Assembly: GCA_031772625.1 (NCBI GenBank)
Contig: CM062805.1
Location: 803,301,592 to 803,365,591 of the forward strand
Length of the DNA: 64,000 nt
Reading direction: 5' to 3'
Origin: Pinus tabuliformis
Lineage: Eukaryota; Streptophyta; Pinopsida; Pinales; Pinaceae
Under the pieces are notes generated by a model, which did not search any database, was not told the DNA's origin, and saw only the letters and a program-made list of their open reading frames with translations. Positions 56,126-64,000 of the stretch are shown here, one piece after another. Position numbers and translations under genes: made by a program. Within the stretch, counting starts at the first letter, position 1. The number at the start of each line of letters is the position of its first letter.

Positions 56126-56742
56126 AAACAGATGCCAATGACTATGCCATGGGAGTAGTGTTGACACAGCACAGTAAACCTATACGTTATCATTCTGATA
56201 CATTCAATTCTGCAGTAGTTAACTATCCTACATATGATAACGAATTGTATGCATTAGTACAGAGTGTGAAAAAGTGGAAACATTACTTAATGGGCAAAGA
56301 GATAGTAATACATACTGATCATCAACCACTTCAATATCTACACTCCCAAACTAAGCTACAGCAATCAAGACACTATGGATGGATTGGCTTTCTACAACAG
56401 TTTCATTTAGTCATCAGATATAAAAAGGGCATACATAATAAAGTTGCAGACATGTTATTTATACCCATTATAAATTCATCTACTATACTTAAGCATAACT
56501 CTGTGTTACATGAGAGTTACATTGAACAATATGCTCAAGATATAGACTTTAAAGATTTATATGCAACTTTAAGTCAAGGAAAAAGAATAGAAGAATTGGA
56601 TTATCATGTAAAGGATCGACTCTTATACCATTGTGGGAAGTTATGCATTCCACAAACTAAAAGAGTAAAGATAATTCGAGAAGCACACACTTCTCTAATA
56701 TCAGGTCACTTTGGGGTAAGTAAAACAATTGTACGGCTGTAA
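56126..56742 (+). pseudogene. pol: Element D RNase H
   Basis: A TAA at 56125-56127 precedes TDANDYAMGVVLTQ, which holds the first Asp. Then come YDNELYALVQSVKKW with the Glu and VIHTDHQPLQYL with the next Asp, and NKVADML near the end. All catalytic positions that I can place are present, unlike the RT-linked RNase H of B and C. It runs into the integrase zinc finger (HTSLISGHFG) and a TAA at 56740. Confidence 0.9.
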
Positions 56743-57921
56743 AGATTTTGTTATTGGCAAAAAATGAACGAGACAGTTTCTAGATATGTAAGAGGGTGTA
56801 TTATGTGTGCTAAAAGCAAGCCCAACAATAGAAAACTAGGCTTGTACACTCCATTGCCAGTTCCTTCTCACCCTTGGGAAAGTGTTTCCATGGATTTTGT
56901 TGGAGGACTTCCTAAATCTAGGAAAGGTCATGATTATTTGTATGTTGCTGTGGATAGGTTCAGCAAAATGTGTATTTTGATACCTTGTAATAAACAAGTT
57001 ATAGTTGAACAAACTCCAAAACTATTTTTTGAACATGTATGGGTTCATTTTGGTTTACCCACTTCCATTGTATCTGATCGAGACACACGATTTGTGGGGA
57101 AGTTTTGGCGAGGTCTGTGGGAACTGATGGACACCAAAATAAAGAAAAGCATAGCTTTTCATCCACAAACTAATGGCTAGACAGAAGTAGTTAACAGGAC
57201 AGTTATCCGGTTACTCAGAGGATATTGCAGCAAGCATCCTAAGCTTTGGGATGAACATTTGTGTTATGTGCAGCATGCTTACAATAGAGCAAAACATTCT
57301 TCTACACAAAGATCTCCTTTTGAGACATGTTTGGGTTTCACACCAAGGTCTCCTTTGGATTTTGTCTTTGGTAAAGATACCACAGTTGAGGGACATAGTG
57401 ATGTGGACAGGGCAACTAGGTTCATTGAACAAATCCAAGAGATCCACTAGGCAGTACAGGAACAACTAGAAAAGAGCCAAGCCAAATACAAGGCAAGGCA
57501 TGACAAGCATAAGATAGACCATAGTTTCCAAGTTGGTGACAAAGTCTGGTTGTATATCAGCAAGGAAAGGATGCAAGGTGAAGGTAAAAAGATAAATCCT
57601 ATTAGGTATGGACCCTTCAAGATACTTGAGAATATTGGTGAGAATCCTTTTCGCCTTGATCTACCAGCTTACATGCACATCTACTTGGTCATAAGTGCAT
57701 ATTGCTTGAGATTGTTTGAACCGTCACTAATTGATGACCTATTACCTGAATATCTTAATGAATTGAAGGAAGAAACAGTTCTGGACAAGAAAGTGAGGAC
57801 GACACGTAGGGGAGATGTTGAGTACCTCAGAATTGGGCTCAAGGGTTCAAAGCCGAGCAGTGCAAAGTGGATAGAGATTGGACAAGTGAGACAATTGTAC
57901 TCTCACTTAGTCGATGCTTGA
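56743..57921 (+). pseudogene. pol: Element D integrase with chromodomain
   Basis: The zinc-binding His pair is just upstream (HTSLISGHFG) and the Cys pair is CIMC. From Met 56764 the catalytic triad is Asp44 (SMDFVGG), Asp105 (IVSDRDTRF) and Glu141 (the TEV after a TAG at 57178), with 35 residues between the last two. The C-terminal GPF/Y-type block is RYGPFKILENIGENPFRLDL. The final ~55 residues (DKKVRTTRRGDVEYL, SSAKWIEIGQVRQLY) form a chromodomain, a module that directs insertion to particular chromatin. One aromatic cage position looks altered (Leu-Arg after VEY). TAG at 57448 also interrupts it. Confidence 0.9.
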
Positions 57922-57953
57922 AAACCAACTTTTGGTGGTCCAAAAGCTTTTTC

Positions 57954-57966
57954 AGTGGGAAGGCTG
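57954..57966 (+). promoter_or_regulatory. Element D polypurine tract
   Basis: agtgggaaggctg directly before the 3' LTR, the usual place for plus-strand priming. Confidence 0.7.
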
Positions 57967-59431
57967 TGATCCGAATTGGATCCATGAAAATTATGAAAGT
58001 GCTATGACTGTATCAAATCAGGACAAACTTCAAAATTTATGAACGAAGAGCTATCAGGAAGACCTCTGGACAATCGCAGTTTGTAGCCAGCAAGGAATGA
58101 CGAGGACCTCGGTCAAATCATGCTGACTAAGGCCCATGGAGACTGTGTAGAAGGCAAACTAGCAATTAGGAAGCTCAGATCGAGAAACGGAGGCCATTTC
58201 TGATGCATGATTAGAGTCGTTGGGCAAAACCCCTTCAGAAGGAAAGGCCCCAAACACTCGGTTGCATGGGAAGCCAGGAAACCATGGGGAAAGAGCTACG
58301 GCGAAATGTGGGTCCCGCGCTCCAAAACCGGTGGAATATCGGAGGCATATTGGGTGGTAAGTGGATTTGGGCAGAGAACGAGCAATTCCATTTGTCACAC
58401 GACGCGTGTCCGGCGGATGAGAGATAAAATCACCTCTCATCATGGGCTAACAGTCGAGCAAGTCAACCGCATGAAAAGAGCGAACACCGTAGGATCTGGG
58501 GGCTCCAGATCTGACGGCGGAGATTATGCCCGATGGGAAACCAGATTTGAAGGGGAATTAAACCACAACATATAAAAGTCTGAAGTCCTATTTGATCATT
58601 GAGTTGGTGGATGAGTCATTCCACAGTGTAACTAAAATACCAAACCATTGAGGAAGAGTTGGCGCAGTTCGTAAGAGGACAAGTGGCCACCTTCCTGTGA
58701 GACATTGGTGATGACGCGGAGGCTTGGAACTACAAGCGAACAGCAGCAGGAAATCTGAAGGGGTGGAAGAGGAAGCGAATAGTCAAGGACAAACTGGCTT
58801 TAAGCCAAGAACAAACAGGGAATAGAATAAGGAAAAAAGGAAGAACTAGAAAAGGGAATAGTGAAAAAAGGGGATGAAAGAGACAGTGAAGCAAGAGGTA
58901 GAAAAATAGAGAGCTGAGCTGACCTACAACATAAGGCAACATCGAGAAGACAGAATGCTTGAGAGGTTCAAGAAATCCCTGTGAGGATCTATCGGGAATT
59001 GAGTACCACATTGGGCTCCTCCCATTAAAAGACCAGAGAGGTCAATATTTGGTAAGGAAAGAATCTATGCACTCTAGTGGCTTGGGGAATCCAAGGACCA
59101 CCCTACCAAGAATTATCTATTTCAGGAGACTCAAATTGAGCTCCTCACTGTAAATCTCTGCTTTAAATACACAATGAAAGAAGGCCACCACTAAAGCTGG
59201 ACCGGAGACATAGCCCTGGAGAATAGGGTGAACTCCTTATTAATGTGTTGTGTTCTTGTATTTTCTTACTGTGTTTTCCCTTACTATTTTCCATTTTCCA
59301 GTGTCTGTGTATTTTTCAATCTGATTGATTTATTGCCTAAGATAACATAGACACACACCAGCACATGAGTCTGTAATACCTTCATTCATTAATTATTTAA
59401 CTGAAATCACTCATGAGTGATTTTCAGATCA
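57967..59431 (+). repeat. Element D 3' LTR
   Basis: 1,465 bp, the same length as the 5' LTR. TATAAAA at 58571-58577 matches the TATA position of the 5' copy. Confidence 0.95.
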
Positions 59432-59436
59432 ACAGC

Positions 59437-59903
59437 CAAACTACAATAACAACATATGCATGAAACATGTTGGCCCTGTTATATTAAAAGAGTGAAATAT
59501 CCAATCATACATACAACCATGACCAACCACTAGTCTCGATAGCGGAACATTACAGTCACTGCCATCTATTCCTCCAAAGAGATGTACTAGCTCTACACTC
59601 TGGAGAAGCCAAGGCTCGTTATAATACGCTCCAAGTTTTCTCTAAGTTACACCATTAGGAATATTGGCTCCCAAAAGCCTATACAATGAATTATGAGGTT
59701 CTATAAATAGAAAAGGGTGGGGTGACCCCTGACATTCCCCTTTGTGACTCTTCATCTACCCTCATGACTCTTCAACTACTACATGATTATTACATTCTAC
59801 TATCAACACTTGGTATTTCACTGTTACAACATGTTTACATTACAATCTGCACATGTACCCATGTGAGACAAAAATAGGCTTGAGAAAGCCATGCAAGGCA
59901 TCA
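59437..59903. other. LTR-like flank, no gene
   Basis: It shares a TATAAATA/ggggtgac/catgactc arrangement with 817-930 at the left edge of the window. It lies just beyond the 3' end of the minus-strand frame at 59904. Confidence 0.35.
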
Positions 59904-62900
59904 CTAAGACTTGGGCAGTTGTGGGAAAACCAACTCTTCAACATCCTTGCGATGATTGACAATGGCGAACTAATGCCAAGCTTGGTAGTCTATTATGGTA
60001 TCTGCATGCTCTATGGTGACATCCTTTTGAAAGTGAACTCTTGCCTCTGTTGCATCTGGGTACACTGATTTTTCAACTCTGTCCAACTCATCTGATAACA
60101 TGTGCATCATAGTCTTGAGTGCAATTGGACCAACAACATACTAATGCATAGTTTCTGCGTTGGTGGCTACGCAGATCAACTCATCAAAATACATGTCTAG
60201 CTCCAGTCGGACTGGGTTACTTGACTTCGCCTCTGTGAGTGTGCCAATGGATGGGATCGCATGCATGTGCACAACTACATCCATTCTCCTGAACACCCAT
60301 GCATGTGAATCTTTCAAACTGGTGACGAGCTATGGGAGCTCCTCATAGTTTCGGATCTAACTCTCGATGCGTGCCTTCAACTCTATCGCCTTTGGCTTTA
60401 TCATCTTTGGAAAGTGCAATGGGGCTTCTTTGTACCTCATTTTCCATTTTTTCATGTGATTGACAGCAATGTGCAGATCTAAAAAGATGTGTGCTCTCCT
60501 AGCACAGCGCTGCTGCCAACAGTTGAGAAGAACAAATGACTTATGCATGGTGATGAATCTGGAATACAACTTACACATGACTGTCTCAAGAAACGATACT
60601 TCACTTAGTATTTCTCTCCTCAACTCTTCCCTGGCGGATGTAACCTGCTCTTCTCCCTACTTGGCTGCTTGTAAGTCCTTATCCATGTGCTCATTTTGAG
60701 CTATCAAGAATCTAATAGTCGAGATGGTGGCTTCGTCATATGCTTTGGTATCATCGGCCAATGTTGTTCGATGCTTGTGCACATCGAATACGATCACTCG
60801 TTCTTCATATTGCGTAGGAGATACATGGACATCTAGAGTAGGAACTCTACATGACTGCACAACTTTGTGTTGTGATTCGTCGAAAGATATATTGTGCATC
60901 TCTGCTTCTGAATTGTCTTCAAGGATCTTTGTGTCTCCTTGATCACTTGGGACTTGCTCTACTTCCGTATTTGGTGAAGCCAGTGGGCTAACCTCTTGGT
61001 TCATAGGAATGAGGTCAATATCCTGATCTAACTCTATCTGAACCATATCTGTGTCCACATTCTCTAGGATCTGTTCAATATCTTGAGCAAGGTCCTACTC
61101 CTGCAACTGCTCACCCTGGCTGCTCCGTGTCAGCTACTCAAATGAGTCTATAACCTGTATGGGTTTGGTTTCATCAATTTGTGCATGGTATGCCTCCTAT
61201 TGTTCTTGTCCCTGCTGCGCTTCCTTCTCTCTTCTGTGCAGCTTTTATTGTTCCCCGAGTTGTTGCTTCAACTCCTACAACTCCTTTTCTATTTCCTCCA
61301 TCCTATGTTTCTCTCTTTGCCTTTGTGAGATCCTTTTGTCATGATGTCGCCTCTTAGCCTCAAACTCCAAAGTTTCTTTCAACACAAGTGGATCTACTTT
61401 AGACTTGTAACTTTTCTCTACCTCTGCATTGTCAACAACCTTTCTTTTGCCTTTATCACATGCAGGTTTGTTGCCCTCTGCTATTGCTGATGATGCTGCT
61501 CTTTGAGATGCTACTTCCTTCTACTTTTCTAACCACTATACAGCTACATTGACCGGTTCATTGAGCCTTGAAAAGTGATAGTAATATCTCCATGGGTCTT
61601 CTTCAGGCCAATGACATGCCCCATGGATCCAAGGATGTTGCGCTCTCACATAGTGCTCCTTCACTAAGAAATGTGGGTCATACAGATTGAAACTTCTAGT
61701 GCCAAAGGTGAATCTCTTGAACTCCTTCGTCTCGACCTCAACATGCTTGAGATTCTATATCTCATACAACTTGATCCACAAAGGAAGAGCAGGGCAAGGG
61801 GCATTCTTCTTCTTGTGTGGTCTCACTGACAACCCTATCGAGATGTGATATGACACCTCTTGCATGATGATATTATCCATGGAAAAATTTGCCAGAACAT
61901 GCAGAGCCTTCTTTGTGTTGTACATCTGTATGAAGCTACCAAGGGATGAGGCATACCAATCTTCTATGTCAATCAATGCCTCCATCGTTGCCTGTGACAT
62001 GCATGGTGGATCTTGCTCAAATATAATCCTGTACACCAGGGTGACGAAGTGGTCTGATAACTGTATGATAACTCCGCGGAAGTTGCATTTGGAGAAAAAC
62101 TTGCAATAAGTGTGCACAGAGGTTTCTGAAGGTTACCATGCCAACCCAAACCTATGAACTATTGGATGGCATAGACTTACATCTAGTATGTAAGTGGACA
62201 TGTATATCTTTGCTTGTTGACCCTTGGGTGAATGTTGGTCTTTTGTTACCTGTGTCTTCAACCTTAGAACCAACATGTCGGACCAGTTGCAAGGTCTTCC
62301 TTCGCTTGCCAGTTGATCCAACGTAATCACCCAACTTTGGCGGAAGGTTTTTGTTCTCTCTTGGTTGTATAAGCAACATGCAAAAATGACCAAGATCTGA
62401 TATGCCTTCCACAATATATTCCTCTTGTAAACCTGGCTAGGTTTTGTCCTAAACTTGGATGGCTCTTTGACCCAGCTCTTCAAGATATCCCTTGAGTTTG
62501 CACTTGCTGCTAGGTTTGCTGAAGGGTTTTTCCATTGTGATCACTGGCTGTGGCAAGTGATACATATCCTGAAAGGCATTCGCCCTGAAGGTAGAAATTT
62601 GTGTTCCACTAGAACTACTCACCACCATTGTCTCTGGATCAATATATGAGACAATCCAGTGGATCATGTCTGCGCATGGAAACGTGGGATACTTGCATGA
62701 AACCTAGTACAAGCCAAACTTGTGAATGTTGACATAGACCCTGCAGTCTTCCATATTTTCCTCAAATATGCCTGAGAAGGTTTCACTGATGTCCTTCCAT
62801 TTCATCTTAATATTCTTTTCTATGAACAACTTGGTGTCTTCATATATAGGCAAGCTCATAGACACTTCCTCAACTCCATCTCCAGTTGCACTCTCAATGG

Positions 62901-62931
62901 TGTCCTTTGACCCTACTCTCTTGGAGGCCAT
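59904..62931 (-). pseudogene. Unknown ~1,000-codon protein frame with helical middle
   Basis: I do not recognise the family. The minus-strand frame starts at ATG 62931 (ASKRVGSKDTIESATGDG) and runs to stops at 59901-59906, with one frameshift near 62455. The N-terminal third contains a conserved-looking block (SQATMEALIDIEDWYASSLG, then SFIQMYNTKKALHVL, about 61980-61880). The middle (61520-61100) is basic, then highly charged and helical (RMEEIEKEL-stop-ELKQQLGEQ). An acidic region and a C-terminal folded-looking part follow (LELDMYFDELICVATNAETMH). The layout, folded N-terminus plus nuclear-signal-like linker plus helices plus C-terminal block, parallels the LTR-borne frame of element B, but I see no clear sequence match. 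About ten of the stops in the middle are TAG or TAA after Gln- or Glu-rich contexts. Confidence 0.6.
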
Positions 62932-64000
62932 TGTACCTATACAACTAAGAGATAGATGAACACATGTGATACTTGGACACATAGCAACACTCATGACAAG
63001 AAATCTGTCAGTTGAAAACCAAAAGAACTTGAGGACTGACATGCAACATACCCGTGTGACTGACTAGGAAGATTGTGTAATTTTCGTCGGGAGGCTTGGA
63101 GACTGACTACAAAAAATACGCAAGGCACAGTCTAGGCTATCAAGAGGTTGAATGTCTGCTGGAACTGTGTAATGCACATTACAACCTGGCTTGTTGAGGA
63201 TTGAAACTGCGCAATGCATAATTTAAGTCAATAAGGATTGAAAACCGACAAATACATTTATGCAATTTCTGGGGCCAGCAAGGCATTGTGTCTCCGAATT
63301 GCACAGAGAAATCCTAGAGGCCATTGTTGGGATAGATTTGTGCAATTTCTAGGAGGAAGGAAGAACCTTCACTCTCAGAAATGTGCATTGCCAGCCGGGC
63401 AAGGCAAGGTCCAGGCCAAGGCAGCTTAGACCCGCCAACGGGTGACTAAAAACTTGAAAAGTCTAAATTCATGGCGAAGATGAGTGAAAACAAGAGTGAA
63501 TGATCATGCATCAAAATAGTGAGTGCAGGATTCCGAAAATGGGAAAACAAGCATGTGTGAAGTGAGTCGCCGCAACGACAATTATCAGTGTAAAAACAAT
63601 GTCATGCATGCGACAACAGTGAGAGGCAATGAAAAACTAAAACAGTTCTTCTACAAGATAACATGCATCAAAATCATAGAAATCATTCAACAAAACCAAG
63701 CAAACAACACACATATAATCCAAAATACAAAAAGCGACAGAAAAACAGCAAAAGTCAAGAAAAGCAAACTTACCCGGAAAAAGTTGAGCTGAATGTGCTG
63801 AATTCTCCTAGATGTGATGTGGGATGTCACAACTCCAAGATCAATGTGAGGAATGAGCTCTGAAGCATCGAATAAATAAGTTTTGATAAGATTGAGTCTT
63901 ATGACGCGCATGCCACAAATCTAGGAAAAAGCGACACTTCGTGGTAGGTTTCTGAAACGGATTTTGCATTTAACCTCTAGCTGCTAAAAATGGATCCCTA
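62932..64000. other. Upstream region of the unknown frame; diffuse repeats
   Basis: No gene is recognised. Degenerate copies of a tgtgcaatttctagg-like word recur at 63165-63356, like those at 3595-3870. The last 500 bp are AT-rich with no features seen. Confidence 0.4.

Larger units (their letters stand above)
52060..59431 (+). mobile_element. Element D: chromodomain Ty3/gypsy element
   Basis: A 7.4-kb element with LTRs of exactly 1,465 bp at each end, LTR ends TGATC and GATCA, and perfect ACAGC duplications (52055-52059, 59432-59436). It has a Met-type primer site, gag, protease, RT, RNase H, integrase and a C-terminal chromodomain, all in plus orientation and broken by about ten stops and two frameshifts. 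Stops are TAG or TAA only. LTRs differ at roughly one base in ten in the first 175 bp, so it is clearly older than C. Confidence 0.95.

Noticed and set aside
52060-59431. Endogenous pararetrovirus for element D
   Set aside because: Paired LTRs, target duplications, an initiator-Met primer site and an integrase with chromodomain all indicate an LTR retrotransposon.
1-64000. tRNA, rRNA, CRISPR arrays, organelle insertions
   Set aside because: I looked for conserved tRNA arms, rDNA-like GC-rich blocks, regular spacer arrays and plastid gene motifs and saw none, but could not run a search.

Overview
The window is plant nuclear DNA made almost entirely of nested LTR retrotransposons. I see no intact host gene, tRNA, rRNA or CRISPR array. 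The element types (Tat/Ogre-like Ty3/gypsy with a second RNase H, plus a chromodomain gypsy element), the depth of nesting and the decay by C-to-T change fit a large-genome seed plant. A conifer or other gymnosperm is my guess, not a demonstrated identity.

Layout. 1-7528 holds old fragments: LTR-like pieces, a truncated minus-strand integrase (5357-6079), and short tandem repeats ending in a 261-bp tandem pair (6963-7484). Element A (7534-51764, minus strand, target duplication TTGTT) is a decayed, pol-less element with ~1.04-kb LTRs. Inside A sits element B (9021-44381, plus strand), a Tat/Ogre-like element with about 6.7-kb LTRs. Inside the reverse transcriptase of B sits element C (19710-35151, minus strand, target duplication ACCCG), the youngest and best preserved. 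A solo LTR of the A family (47961-49001, target duplication GAGGG) interrupts the A gag. To the right lies element D (52060-59431, plus strand, target duplication ACAGC), a chromodomain gypsy element with 1,465-bp LTRs. At 59904-62931 on the minus strand is a decayed ~1,000-codon reading frame of unknown function.

How the parts work. C has the full set gag, protease, RT-RNase H, integrase and a second RNase H on the minus strand. On the opposite strand, between that set and its 3' LTR, it carries a two-exon gene resembling the plant mobile domain (PMD) family. A shares LTR style, primer site and noncoding leader with C but has lost capsid, RT, integrase and PMD, so it would have depended on a C-like partner. 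B places its extra RNase H before RT. Each B LTR contains a TATA box, a ~1,200-codon coiled-coil reading frame and a poly(A) signal, so each LTR looks like a complete gene unit.

Decay. Stops in the broken frames are mostly TAG where the homologous copy reads CAG. The two LTRs of B show this directly: at eight places one copy has CAG and the other TAG, in both directions. This fits deamination of methylated CHG cytosines after insertion.
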